This document shows, one piece after another, positions 25,760 to 35,900 of a stretch of DNA of 47,752 nt. Where the stretch lies: the NCBI GenBank assembly GCA_039810885.1, contig JBDHXV010000019.1, forward strand, positions 1 through 47,752, given 5' to 3'. Made by a program: the position numbers and the translations under genes. The notes below the pieces were generated by a model. That model saw only the letters and a list, made by a program, of their open reading frames with translations, did not search any database and was not told the DNA's origin. Within the stretch, counting starts at the first letter, position 1. Every line of letters begins with the position of its first letter. The DNA is from BJGO01 sp039810885 (lineage in GTDB: Bacteria > Bacteroidota > Bacteroidia > Chitinophagales > UBA10324).

Positions 25760-28372
25760 TTATTCTCTGATTCTACCCGCCAGAACACACGTTTTCTTAA
25801 AGTGTTTTACAGATCCTTCTGTAGTAAACACTTCGATGAAGATAGCATACGGCCCAACGGATGCCCGTTTTTGTGTGTCATCAATACCATCCCACGTAAT
25901 AAATCCGGTTTGTGTGAGGGTAAGGTTGTTGACAAGCGTTCTGATTAAAGTACCCCGTTCATCAAAGATGCGAATACTCGCCAAATAACCCGGTTGATCA
26001 AATTTGTAATTTATTATCAATAGATCCTGATAACCATCTTGATCGGGTGAAAACACTTTTGAATCCAATATAATCTCATTATTGATTTCTTTATCTTCAT
26101 AAGCCATAGAGTTCTTTAGACCCGGTGTTCCATAGCCCACAATAGCTGCTGCGGAATGCCAATTATCCCGATCATTTGTGGGAGCATTATAACTTACCCT
26201 CTCAAGGGCTACGCCATTTTGATCTTCAATCAAAGCAAAGGTCCATTTTGCACTATATGTTAGGCTGTCGATTGTCTTCCCTTTATTGTTTATCAATAAA
26301 GCGGTTCCTGCATCATCATTATAAGAAGGCAAACTGCTGAGTTTAATAAATGCTTTGGGGTTATTGGTGAAATAGTTCTGTCGAAGCCAAGCTGTATCTT
26401 GACACAACACTGCAAATTCTCCGGGCCTTAATAAGCGCGTAGTAGCAGAAATACTCTTCTTGGTTAATGTTCCCGTGCTACTAATTCCTCCTATAATTAA
26501 ATCTTTTAAATCTAAAATCTTTTCGGAGCGGTTGTACATTTCAACGTAATCATAGCCATAGGATGTTGGGTTATATAAAATTTCATTAATAATAATGTCA
26601 AGTGGCTTTATGGTATCAGGAATAGCAATGGTGTATGTTAAAGGCAATGTATTCACATTTCCTTTACAATCTTGTACGGTTGTCATAGTCACGGTGTAAC
26701 TTTCATTCGTCTGCAAAGCCACGGGTGTAATAAGTTTTACTTGTGTAAATAAAGGTGAAACTACAATTGCAGCCAAAGGTTGCCCAACAGCATGATCTAT
26801 TGAGTAGTTATTAAGTTGTGAGCCAACTACGCTATCTATAGCCTCATTAAAGTTAATTACAATAGTATCAAAAGGAATAACATAGGCTCCGGAAATTACT
26901 GGAGGCAAGGTATCCACGTATGTCATATAAGTGGAGTTTTGCCTCCCGGGTGTTCCTCCTGAAGAATCAATACTGGCAATCCAATTTGATGCACCACCAC
27001 AGGGGCTGTATGGATCGATGAGCTCTAATGACCAACCTCCATTTTTTTTGGATGAACTGCGATACCACGAATCTTTATAGTCAACATCATCTATTAATAC
27101 CCCGTTGGGAGATTTTAAAAAGAGATGATCTCCACTATTGTTTAAGCTGGGTAAACTTGGTACAGAAATGACCGAGCCGTATGGTGCAAAGGAAGAAGCA
27201 TACGTGTTGGAACAAAGGATTACATAGCTATCCGGCAATAAGTCGAATGCCGGGATGGTTGCCGTGGTGGATAGGTCAGAGAATTTCCATCCGCCAAGGT
27301 TAATCGTGTATGGCGTGGTGTTATACAACTCAACGTATTCTGCATTAGGCAACATAACAGGAGGATCCGGATCAGCCATTAATTCATTAATGACTATGTT
27401 GCCCGGCTGTGCTACGTAATAACTGAATGTCGTGTTTGCAAGTGTTATGGCATTACCGCTTAAATCTTCAACTCCTGAAGTTGTCAATGTATAAGTACTG
27501 CCACTTGTAAATGCATTACTGAAGAACAATCTCACCACCGAGGTATTTAACAGATTTAATCGTGCCGAATCACAAACGCCAATACCATTGTTCACCATGT
27601 AATTATTGATGTCTTCTGCCGTATTCAGTTTTAGCGGTTCGCTAAAAAAAACATCCAGAGTGTTCGCATTTACCGGTGAGGCTCCAAGTAGCTGAGGAGG
27701 CTCGGTATCTACTATAATCGGACCTATGTATATATCATCAAATAGATGCTTGTTGAAAAAACTGGAGGTGGATTGTTTTACACTGATGCCAAAATAATCT
27801 CCACTTGAAAAAGTATTATCTACCACAGAGCCTTCAGTAACAAAATTATTTATGCCGCCGGTGTTATCATCTTTTAACTCAAATACTCCGGCATTATTCC
27901 ATGTTACTTTAATATGAAGTTTAACAGTACTCCCCGGTTGGGAACGCCCATCGATGCCATCAATAATTTTTGTAATTGTGCTTCCGCTTCTTCTATAAAG
28001 TGAAATTTCATCCTGAGTATTTCCCACCCGCACAAAATATCCGTTGATATTAGGCGACTTTAAATTTGCTGTATTTGACAATAGATATACATCCACATAA
28101 TTATTTGAAGAGGTTTGAAATAAGAGGTTCATATAAATTCTCCACTCTAATCCGGGAAGTGTGACAACAGGCGTGCTTAAGTAGAACGTGTCATTGACCA
28201 CCTGACTATTAGAGGAAAGAATCGTATCCAAGACGATCCACTTCGATACGTCGCCACTCCAAATATTTCCGTTAGTGAAATCTCCATCATTAAAATCTTC
28301 GACAAATTGCGCGTTACAATTAAGAGCCGCACTCATGAAAAGAATGATTGCAAGCTGAAACTTCATAGGCAT
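25760..28372 (-). CDS. Large secreted lamin-tail-domain protein with FlgD-like C-terminus
   Basis: 870 aa. Signal peptide MPMKFQLAIILFMSAALNCNAQ. After a lectin-like N-terminal region (30-220) come an SbsA-type Ig domain (DTEPPQLLGASPVNANTLDV..., 222-320), a lamin tail domain (NIVINELMADPDPP, about 325-440), a second Ig domain (DTLPPVISGAYVIPFDT, about 485-590) and a second lamin tail (IIINEILYNPTSYGYDYVEMYN, about 595-710). The end (PDQDGYQDLLIINYKF...RIFDERGTLIRTLV...WDGIDD) is a FlgD/CHU_C-like domain that may act as the T9SS signal. The protein is likely at the surface. A second ATG two codons in is also possible. It is divergent from asd and followed by REC-HATPase. Confidence 0.85.
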   Translation of the reverse strand: MPMKFQLAIILFMSAALNCNAQFVEDFNDGDFTNGNIWSGDVSKWIVLDTILSSNSQVVNDTFYLSTPVVTLPGLEWRIYMNLLFQTSSNNYVDVYLLSNTANLKSPNINGYFVRVGNTQDEISLYRRSGSTITKIIDGIDGRSQPGSTVKLHIKVTWNNAGVFELKDDNTGGINNFVTEGSVVDNTFSSGDYFGISVKQSTSSFFNKHLFDDIYIGPIIVDTEPPQLLGASPVNANTLDVFFSEPLKLNTAEDINNYMVNNGIGVCDSARLNLLNTSVVRLFFSNAFTSGSTYTLTTSGVEDLSGNAITLANTTFSYYVAQPGNIVINELMADPDPPVMLPNAEYVELYNTTPYTINLGGWKFSDLSTTATIPAFDLLPDSYVILCSNTYASSFAPYGSVISVPSLPSLNNSGDHLFLKSPNGVLIDDVDYKDSWYRSSSKKNGGWSLELIDPYSPCGGASNWIASIDSSGGTPGRQNSTYMTYVDTLPPVISGAYVIPFDTIVINFNEAIDSVVGSQLNNYSIDHAVGQPLAAIVVSPLFTQVKLITPVALQTNESYTVTMTTVQDCKGNVNTLPLTYTIAIPDTIKPLDIIINEILYNPTSYGYDYVEMYNRSEKILDLKDLIIGGISSTGTLTKKSISATTRLLRPGEFAVLCQDTAWLRQNYFTNNPKAFIKLSSLPSYNDDAGTALLINNKGKTIDSLTYSAKWTFALIEDQNGVALERVSYNAPTNDRDNWHSAAAIVGYGTPGLKNSMAYEDKEINNEIILDSKVFSPDQDGYQDLLIINYKFDQPGYLASIRIFDERGTLIRTLVNNLTLTQTGFITWDGIDDTQKRASVGPYAIFIEVFTTEGSVKHFKKTCVLAGRIRE

Positions 28373-28423
28373 TATTTTCTTTTGGAATGGGTAAATATAA
28401 CTTCTTTTATGTGCTGGGATTGA

Positions 28424-28431
28424 TACCTTTG
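28424..28431 (+). promoter_or_regulatory. -7 box for asd
   Basis: TACCTTTG is a full match to TAnnTTTG; 19 nt upstream lies TTC (28402-28404), close to TTG. Transcription would start near 28438, nine bases before the ATG at 28447, which places the box inside the longer open frame and supports the shorter start. A TATATTTA element on the opposite strand (28392-28399) could serve the lamin-tail gene. Confidence 0.65.
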
Positions 28432-28446
28432 ACCGGATTACTAATT

Positions 28447-29442
28447 ATGAAACTAGCCCTTGTGGGAGCCACTGGATTGGTGGGCCGTAAAATGATAGAG
28501 GTTCTTGAGGAAAGAAGAATCCCGATTACCGATTTTATCCCCGTTGCATCTGAGCATTCTGTAGGCACATCTATTCCATACAACAACAAAGATTACCTCA
28601 TTATTACACCCGAAGAGGCTGTAGCAGCTCAATGTGATGTGGCATTGTTTTCTGCCGGATCTATAATCTCTAAGGAATGGGCGCCAAGGTTTTCCCATAC
28701 CGGATGCTATGTTATAGACAACTCTTCTTGCTGGCGCATGGATGATAAAATTCCGCTTGTTGTTCCCGAAATAAATGAAGATGTATTAACCACAGATACT
28801 CATATCATAGCTAACCCCAATTGTAGCACGATACAATTGGTTGTTGCATTAAACCCTCTACATAAAGCATTCGGACTTAAACGAATTATTGTCAGCACGT
28901 ATCAATCTGTAAGCGGCTCCGGAGCTAAGGCGATTCATCAATTGGAGGCTGAGCGGAACCAACAGCCCACTCATAAAGTTTATCCTTATAGGATTGATCT
29001 TAATCTGCTTCCTCATATAGACCTCTTCTTAGAGAGTGGCTTTACTAAAGAAGAAATGAAAATGGTTAATGAATCGCGAAAAATTATGCAAGTGCCTGAA
29101 TTAGCGGTCACAGCGACAACTGTTCGTGTTCCCGTAAGGCTTGGGCATAGCGAAAGCGTGTATTTTGAATTAGACAGGAAGGCTACAACGATGGATATTC
29201 TTAACGTATGGAAGCGAAGTGAGGGCATTATCATACAAGACAATCCTGCTGAGAATATTTATCCTATGCCTCGGTATTGTGAAAACCGTGATGAAGTTTT
29301 TGTTGGCCGGTTGCGTGCAGACTTGTTTCAGCCCAATGCATTCAATTGTTGGATTGTAGCAGATAATCTTCGTAAGGGTGCCGCAACCAATGCAGTGCAA
29401 ATCCTACAAGCGCTAATACATAAGAACATTATAAAGCACTAA
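28447..29442 (+). CDS. asd: Aspartate-semialdehyde dehydrogenase
   Basis: 331 aa from the ATG at 28447. The open frame runs 20 codons upstream (MGKYNFFYVLGLIPL...), but that stretch overlies a promoter and is not in the family, so the later start is chosen. NADP-binding GATGLVGRKM (7-16), the catalytic Cys126 in NPNCSTIQ, the substrate-binding SVSGSGAKAI and a conserved His in RVPVRLGHSESV are all present. It reduces aspartyl phosphate to aspartate semialdehyde, the branch point to lysine, diaminopimelate, threonine and methionine. No other gene of that route is next to it. It is followed after about 11 nt by a cytochrome b5-like gene. Confidence 0.96.
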   Translation: MKLALVGATGLVGRKMIEVLEERRIPITDFIPVASEHSVGTSIPYNNKDYLIITPEEAVAAQCDVALFSAGSIISKEWAPRFSHTGCYVIDNSSCWRMDDKIPLVVPEINEDVLTTDTHIIANPNCSTIQLVVALNPLHKAFGLKRIIVSTYQSVSGSGAKAIHQLEAERNQQPTHKVYPYRIDLNLLPHIDLFLESGFTKEEMKMVNESRKIMQVPELAVTATTVRVPVRLGHSESVYFELDRKATTMDILNVWKRSEGIIIQDNPAENIYPMPRYCENRDEVFVGRLRADLFQPNAFNCWIVADNLRKGAATNAVQILQALIHKNIIKH

Positions 29443-29453
29443 CTCTGAATCAC

Positions 29454-29684
29454 CTGCCCGAATATTCTCTATCTCAATTGGCTTTAAGAAATGGACAGGA
29501 TAAGCCTGAAATTTGGATAGCCTACCGCAGCGTGATTTACGATGTGTCTGAAAGTCGTCTCTGGATTAAAGGACACCACTATGAACACTGGGCCGGACAA
29601 GACTTAACTGATGAAATAGCCTATGCTCCGCATACCGAATCGGTATTTCGTCGCTTTAAGAAGGTGGGTATTCTAAGAAAATAA
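29454..29684 (+). CDS. Cytochrome b5-like heme/steroid-binding domain protein, probably CTG-started
   Basis: The domain reads EYSLSQLALRNGQDKPEIWIAYRSVIYDVS, then WIKGHHYEHWAGQDLTDE and APHTESVFRRFKKVG: the small cytochrome b5-like domain found in Bacteroidota and Archaea, whose His residues would bind heme or a similar ligand. There is no ATG in the frame. The reading frame is open from 29424, with CTG at 29445 and 29454 and TTG at 29478; the TTG would cut off the EYSLSQL strand that belongs to the domain, so CTG at 29454 (giving MPEYSLSQ, 76 aa) is my best choice. It is close behind asd and could be co-expressed. Heme binding is inferred from family. Confidence 0.75.
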   Translation: MPEYSLSQLALRNGQDKPEIWIAYRSVIYDVSESRLWIKGHHYEHWAGQDLTDEIAYAPHTESVFRRFKKVGILRK

Positions 29685-29690
29685 TATATC

Positions 29691-29718
29691 GGAAACTTTT
29701 TTTATTAAATTAGTTTCC
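29691..29718. promoter_or_regulatory. Probable TetR operator (inverted repeat) in the tetR promoter
   Basis: GGAAACT (29691-29697) and AGTTTCC (29712-29718) form a perfect 7-bp inverted repeat with a 14-nt AT-rich spacer. It lies between the -33 and -7 positions of the TetR gene promoter, one base from the -7 box. A bound repressor would block polymerase. A weak terminator of the gene before it is less likely because of the large loop and no U run. Confidence 0.6.
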
Positions 29719-29719
29719 A

Positions 29720-29727
29720 TACGTTTG
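29720..29727 (+). promoter_or_regulatory. -7 box of the tetR-tolC-MFP-RND operon
   Basis: TACGTTTG is a full match to TAnnTTTG. The -33 site is TTT (29698-29700) at the correct 19-nt spacing. Transcription would begin near 29734, leaving a very short leader before the ATG at 29741. Confidence 0.6.
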
Positions 29728-29740
29728 CCCCCGCAAATTT

Positions 29741-30370
29741 ATGACGCGTAAAGAACAGATTCTTCAAGGGTCGTTGATATTGTTTAAAAAGTATAGTGCT
29801 CGAAAAATCACTATGGATGAACTCGCCATACATTTAGGTATTTCTAAAAAAACATTATACCAACATTTTGACAACAAACAAGCATTGGTTTATAGCGTAA
29901 CTAAGCAAATGCTTACTCAGATTGAATTCCGGATAGAACAGATTAGCAAGAACTCCTCTAATGCTTTAGATGAAATGATTCAGATTATGGAATTCACCTC
30001 TCAAGTTTTCAAAAACATAAATCCTGAAATGCTTTTTGATTTAAGAAATCATTTTGTACGAGCGTGGAATCTTTATCAAAAACACAAAAAGACGTGTATG
30101 TATGATGGGGTAGTTGCCAATATTCGCCGCGGCTTAAATGAGAAATTATATCGAAGTGATATAGATCCCACTATAATTGCAACAATGCGCTTGGCTCAGA
30201 TTGATAGTTTTTTCAATCCTGAGATAATGTCTATTAAAAAGAATGCATTTCAGACCATGCATTATCAAACAATGTTGATGTTTTTACACGGGCTCCTTTC
30301 AGAAAAAGGAAATGAACTATTAAAAGATTACAAAAGGAAAAGATTTTTCACCGGCAATTCAAAAAAATGA
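29741..30370 (+). CDS. TetR/AcrR family transcriptional regulator
   Basis: 209 aa. N-terminal helix-turn-helix at about 24-46 (MDELAIHLGISKKTLYQHFDNKQ) and an all-helical ligand-binding C-domain. It is the first gene of an efflux operon (TolC, membrane fusion, RND), with its ATG seven bases past the predicted transcription start. A palindrome inside the promoter suggests it represses its own operon and is released by an unknown ligand. The C-terminus is rich in Lys and Arg (KDYKRKRFFTGNSKK). The TolC gene overlaps its stop by four bases (ATGA). Confidence 0.9.
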   Translation: MTRKEQILQGSLILFKKYSARKITMDELAIHLGISKKTLYQHFDNKQALVYSVTKQMLTQIEFRIEQISKNSSNALDEMIQIMEFTSQVFKNINPEMLFDLRNHFVRAWNLYQKHKKTCMYDGVVANIRRGLNEKLYRSDIDPTIIATMRLAQIDSFFNPEIMSIKKNAFQTMHYQTMLMFLHGLLSEKGNELLKDYKRKRFFTGNSKK

Positions 30371-31791
30371 ATTATTTACGATTTTTATTTATCCTGTTTT
30401 TATCCTCCTTGCTTTACAACGGGCAAGCACAAACGCCTAATACCTTCTCGCTCAGCCAAGCTATTGATTACGCCTTATTGCATAATAATACCGTCGTGAA
30501 TGCACAGATTGATGAAGAGATTTACCGTCATAAGGTTCAAGAGTATCAAGGTATCGGGATGCCTCAGATTAATGCAAGTTCAACTTTGCAAGATTATCTC
30601 GATGTCCCTGTAATGCTCTTGCCTAATTTTATAGAAGGTCCGCTATATGGGATTCTCTATCAAAATGGATTAATCAGTTCTATGCCACAACAAAGCGGCA
30701 GTGGGCGCTTTCCAGTAAAGTTTTTGACAAAATATAATCTTACCGGGAGCATTGATGCCAGTCAATTAATTTTTGATGGGCAATTCTTTGTAGGATTGCA
30801 AGCACAACGTGCTGTGTTAGCTTTAAGTGGAAAGAACGTTACCCGTACAAGAATTGAAGCAACGGTATCCGTATCGAAAGCATACTATGGAGCACTACTT
30901 GCAAAAAAACAATTAGAGCTTTTACAGGCCAATACCGATCGATTTAAGAAATTACACGATGACACTAGAGTATTATATGAGAATGGCTTTGTAGAAAAGC
31001 TAGACTTCGATCGTGTTTCAGTAACCTATACTAATCTTTTAACTGAGCAAGAAAAGGTTGAGCGGTTAGTTAATATCTCATTAATGGCTTTAAAATTTCA
31101 GATGGGCATGGATGTGAATAGCCCCATTGAACTAACCGACACTATTCGTGATGATGATTTTGAACAAATACTTCAATCAGGCACGATTAATCCCCAAAGT
31201 CGAATTGAGTATCAAATTGTTCAAACACAAGTTCATCTTTACCAATTAGATAAAAAACGTAACACATTTGCTTATCTACCCAGTCTTGTGGCTTTCGGAT
31301 CTTATGGGTATCAAGCTACCGGCGACACCTTTAATTTTTTCAAGAAACCGGATTATGGTTTTGTTAATGGCTCGTACCAAAAGATTGATCGGTGGTATCC
31401 TACAGCAATGGTAGGATTAAAATTATCGGTGCCCCTTTTCGACGGATTACAAAAGCATCGCCGTTGGCAACAAGCTTCACTCAACATGCAAAAATCTGAA
31501 AATGATTTAATGAACTTAACGAATGCCATTCAACTGGAAGCGAATAGTTCTAAGATTGTGCTAACCAATGCAACAGCTAATCTTAAAAATCAAAAAAGAA
31601 ATATGGAACTGGCCGAATCCGTTTACAATACTTCTAAAATAAAATATGAGCAAGGAATAGGCTCCAGCCTTGAAATGATTAACGCCCAAACAGATTTAAA
31701 AACGGCACAAACGAATTACTTAACAGCCTTATATGATGCTACTGTAGCCAAGATTGATTATCAAAAATCTACGGGACTTATTAAACCATAA
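30367..31791 (+). CDS. TolC family outer-membrane efflux protein
   Basis: 474 aa. Signal peptide MNYLRFLFILFLSSLLYNGQAQ, then two repeats of the outer-membrane efflux (OEP) fold: long coiled helices (SVSKAYYGALLAKKQLELL, LEANSSKIVLTNATANLKNQ) alternating with beta strands (KFLTKYNLTGSIDASQLI, MVGLKLSVPLFDG). It would form the trimeric outer-membrane duct of the RND pump encoded downstream. It starts inside the TetR stop codon (ATGA), and its TAA stop shares one base with the next ATG (TAATG). Confidence 0.93.
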   Translation: MNYLRFLFILFLSSLLYNGQAQTPNTFSLSQAIDYALLHNNTVVNAQIDEEIYRHKVQEYQGIGMPQINASSTLQDYLDVPVMLLPNFIEGPLYGILYQNGLISSMPQQSGSGRFPVKFLTKYNLTGSIDASQLIFDGQFFVGLQAQRAVLALSGKNVTRTRIEATVSVSKAYYGALLAKKQLELLQANTDRFKKLHDDTRVLYENGFVEKLDFDRVSVTYTNLLTEQEKVERLVNISLMALKFQMGMDVNSPIELTDTIRDDDFEQILQSGTINPQSRIEYQIVQTQVHLYQLDKKRNTFAYLPSLVAFGSYGYQATGDTFNFFKKPDYGFVNGSYQKIDRWYPTAMVGLKLSVPLFDGLQKHRRWQQASLNMQKSENDLMNLTNAIQLEANSSKIVLTNATANLKNQKRNMELAESVYNTSKIKYEQGIGSSLEMINAQTDLKTAQTNYLTALYDATVAKIDYQKSTGLIKP

Positions 31792-32915
31792 TGACGAATT
31801 ACACTATGAATAAAATATCAACGCTTCTCTTAATTGTTACCGTTTTTACGGCGTGTCAAACCGGAGATAAACGGGCACAACTTGAATCATTAAAAAAGCA
31901 ACAAGAAGAAATTTCGATTAAAATCGCAAATCTCGAACAAGCATTATCTGCTACTGACACTTCTTCTCTAAAACAAAAATTAGTTGAAACTTTAATTCTT
32001 AAACCTGAACCTTATATTCATTATATCGAGATTCAAGGAAAGGTAGAATCAGATCAAAATATAATCGTAACGCCTATGGCTGCCGGCACCATTAAAGCAG
32101 TCTATGTTCGCGAAGGTGATGCCGTTAAGCCGGGGCAAGTATTGGCCGAAATTGACGATCAGGTTTTACGTCAAGGAATTGAAGAATTAAAAACCAGCTT
32201 AGATCTTTCAAAGCAACTTTTCGAGAAGCAAGAAAATCTGTGGAAGCAAAACATTGGCTCAGAAGTACAATATCTGCAGATGAAAACCCAGAAAGAAAGT
32301 CTGGAGAAAAAAATGAAAACAATGATGGAGCAATTGGAGTTATATAAAATCAAATCCTCTATTTACGGAACAGTAGATGAGGTAATGATTAAGATAGGAC
32401 AAGCTGCCGCCCCGGGCGTTCCTTCCTTTCGCATTGTAAATAATAATCAACTCAAGATTAAAGCGGAAGTAGCAGAACGTTTTAGCAACTCCGTAAAGGA
32501 AGGCAGTCCCGTTGTTATTTACCTGAACGATATTAATAAAGAAATTACCGGCACCATTTCTTACAAAGGAAAATCCATTAACGTAATCAATAGAACCTTT
32601 ACGATAATTGTAAATATACTCGGCAATGAAGAGATATTACCTAATATGGCTGCTGTCGTAAAGATTAAAGATTATGAAAACCCCGAAGCCATCGTAATTC
32701 CAATTAGCGTTACTCAACTTTCAGAAGATGGACCATACACCTATATCGTGAAAGAACAGAATGGGATTAAAACAGCACAAAAGCAAATTATTGTCCCCGG
32801 TTCTGTTTACAATGGCAAAATGGAAGTTGCTTCCGGTTTGAAAGCTGGAGACGAAATAATTACTACGGGACTGGACGATATAACCAATGGTGTCATCATA
32901 AAAACGGGTAAGTAA
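31791..32915 (+). CDS. Membrane fusion protein (RND periplasmic adaptor), lipoprotein
   Basis: 374 aa. A short signal peptide ends in a lipobox (VFTAC, Cys22), so it should be lipid-anchored. Then a coiled hairpin (LESLKKQQEEISIKIANLEQAL), a lipoyl-like half-domain (AGTIKAVYVREGDAVKPGQVLAEID), a helical hairpin, the matching lipoyl half and beta-barrel (LKIKAEVAERFSNSVKEGSPV). This is the HlyD/AcrA type. It bridges the RND pump and TolC. ATG at 31791 overlaps the TolC stop (TAATG); a second Met five codons in is also possible. The RND gene starts 24 nt downstream. Confidence 0.93.
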   Translation: MTNYTMNKISTLLLIVTVFTACQTGDKRAQLESLKKQQEEISIKIANLEQALSATDTSSLKQKLVETLILKPEPYIHYIEIQGKVESDQNIIVTPMAAGTIKAVYVREGDAVKPGQVLAEIDDQVLRQGIEELKTSLDLSKQLFEKQENLWKQNIGSEVQYLQMKTQKESLEKKMKTMMEQLELYKIKSSIYGTVDEVMIKIGQAAAPGVPSFRIVNNNQLKIKAEVAERFSNSVKEGSPVVIYLNDINKEITGTISYKGKSINVINRTFTIIVNILGNEEILPNMAAVVKIKDYENPEAIVIPISVTQLSEDGPYTYIVKEQNGIKTAQKQIIVPGSVYNGKMEVASGLKAGDEIITTGLDDITNGVIIKTGK

Positions 32916-32939
32916 AATTTATTGTAAGACTATATTAAT

Positions 32940-35900
32940 ATGAAAGGATCGTTTAAAGAATTTATCGGCAGTAGTTGGTCCATAGATAATAAGACTAGCA
33001 TTTATGTGATAAGTGTCATTATTACACTGGCCGGTATTATGTCTTACATAAATATTCCGAAGGAAAAATTTCCGGATATTGTTATCCCTACAATATATGT
33101 AAGCACCGTTTATCCCGGAGCCTCTCCAAGCGACATGGAAGCGCTAGTGACCAAACATATCGAGAAGCAAATAAAGGGTATTTCGGGCGTAAAAAAATTA
33201 ACCAGCAACTCGGTGCAGGATTTCTCTAATGTTATTGTTGAGTTTAATACAAACGTTAACGTTTCCGAAGCAAAGCGCAAAGTCGAAGATGCGGTAGATA
33301 AGGCAAAAACTGATTTACCTAAAGATCTTCCTGCAGATCCGAATATTCGGGAGATTGACTTTTCTGAGATCCCGATTCTATATATTAATATTTCCGGCGA
33401 CTTTGATTTAAACAAACTTAAAAGCTTTGCTGATGATATCAAGGATCGTATAGAAGGACAGAAAGAAATTACACGCGTGGACATTGTTGGTGCACTGGAT
33501 CGCGAAATACAGATTAATGCCGACATGTTTAAGATGCAGGCTGCACAGATATCAATGAATGATATTGCTAATGCCGTGGCTTATGAGAACATGACTATTT
33601 CAAGCGGCGTGATCTCAACCGACGGCGTGCGTCGATCATTAAGTGTGAAAGGCGACTTTAAAAGTGTAGAGGAAATACAAAACATAGTTATTCGCTCCAT
33701 GTCCGGCTCTACAGTTTATTTAAAAGACATTGCCGAAGTAAAAGACGGGTTTAAAGAAAAGGAAAGCTATGCACGCCTGAATGGTAAGAACGTAATTACG
33801 CTGAATATTATTAAACGCAGCGGTGAAAATCTGATCAATGCATCAGATAAATGTCGTGACATTGTTGAGGCTTATGAGAAAGAAAAAAACCTACCCGGAT
33901 TACATATCATTCTTACCGGAGACCAAAGCACACAAACACGCACCACGCTGCACGATTTGATTAACACTATTATCATTGGGTTTATTCTGGTAACACTTAT
34001 TCTAATGTTTTTCATGGGAGCAACAAATGCCATCTTTGTGGCATTATCCGTCCCACTCAGCATGTTCATTGCCTTCCTCGTATTGCCGTCATTAGGCTTT
34101 ACACTGAACATGATTGTACTGTTCTCGTTCCTCTTAGCCTTGGGTATCGTAGTTGATGATGCTATCGTTGTTATCGAAAATACACATCGTATTTTCAAAA
34201 ACGGGAAAGTTCCGATTGCAAAAGCGGCTAAGATGGCTGCCGGCGAGGTATTTCTTCCTGTACTGTCGGGAACACTAACTACATTAGCTCCATTTATTCC
34301 TCTGGCTTTTTGGTCGGGCATTATTGGGAAGTTCATGTTTTACTTACCGATTACATTAATCACTACTCTGCTCGCCTCACTGTTAGTTGCTTATATTTTC
34401 AATCCCGTTTTTGCGGTGTCCTTTATGAAGCCTCACGAAGAGGATCATGGAAAGAAAAGTTTTGCTACTATTTTCAAAAAATTAAGAATTACTACTATAT
34501 TATTTTTTGTTGTCGCAATCATTTTTTACTTAACCGGCACCTTTGGCATGGGTAATTTTACCTTGTTTGTGCTGATACTTATCTGGGCAGAATATTTATT
34601 CTTCGAAAACGTCACCAACAAATTCCAGAAAATAATTTGGCCGCGCTTTCAAGATTTTTATGAACGCATAATCGGTTGGTGCTTGCACGGTTCTCGTCCC
34701 GTATGGCTGATCATTTTTACCATCGTTCTATTCTTTTTTTCAATCTTTGTTACGGTAGTCCGTAAGCCCGGTGTGGTTTTCTTCCCTAAAGGCGATCCCA
34801 ACTTCATCTATACCTACATCACACTACCTGTAGGAACAGATCAAAAAGTAACTGACTCCATAACACTTGAGGTAGAAAAAAGAATTTATTCCGTTATTGG
34901 TAACAATAATCCTATTGTTGAGTCGGTTATCTCTAATGTAGCCGTTGGCGCCAATGATCCACAATCAGGTGATCGTTCAGTGTCATCTAATAAAGGTAAA
35001 GTCAGTATAGCCTTTGTAGAGTTTGACAAACGAAATGGACAAAGCACAAAGTCCTATCTTGATGAAATCCGAAATGTTGTAAAAGGAATTCCTTTGGCTC
35101 AGATTACAGTTGAGCAGGAAGCAAATGGTCCACCCGTGGGTAAGCCTATCAATATTGAAGTAAGCGGCGATGATTATACTGAACTTATTAGTATATCGGA
35201 AGGGCTTAGAAGCTATCTTGACTCCTTGCAAATCCCCGGCGTTGAAGAGTTGAAAACCGACTTGTTGAAATACAAGCCGGAAATTGTAATAGAAATTGAT
35301 CGTGAACGCGCTAATCGCGAAGGAATCAGCACGGCTCAAATTGGCAGTGAGCTACGAACATCTCTGTATGGGAAGGAGGTTTCTAAATTTAAAGACAAGA
35401 ATGAAGAATATCCGATTGAGCTGCGTTATACTTACGACCAACGCAATAACGTTGATCAATTATTAAATTTAAAAATCACTTATCGTGATATGGTGATGGG
35501 AGGAATGGTACGATCAATACCTCTTTCTTCCATAGCAAAAATTCATTATGAAAATGCTTTAGGTGGCATAAATCGAAAGAATCAAAAACGCGTTGTTACT
35601 ATTTATTCCAATATCCTTGCAGGCTATGCTCCAAATACGGTTGTCAGTGCCGTTACAAAAGCAGCGATGTTATATAAAAAGCCATCAGGTGTTAACATTG
35701 CATTAACCGGAGAACAAGAGCAGCGAGCAGAAACGATGTCATTTCTTGTGAATGCTTTATTGATTTCTTTATGTTTGATTTTTCTTATTCTGGTTACACA
35801 GTTTAATTCAATCAGCAAGCCAATCATTATACTGAGCGAAATTGTTTTCAGCGTTATCGGCACCCTTCTTGGGCTCGCTATGTTTAATATGGATATTAGC

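Noticed and set aside
29691..29718. Inverted repeat read as a terminator of the cytochrome b5-like gene
   Set aside because: Short 7-bp arms with a 14-nt loop and no U run, and it sits precisely between -33 and -7 of the next gene, so an operator is more likely.
33872..34336. 154-aa minus-strand frame inside the RND gene
   Set aside because: Shadow of the RND helices; no recognisable motif.
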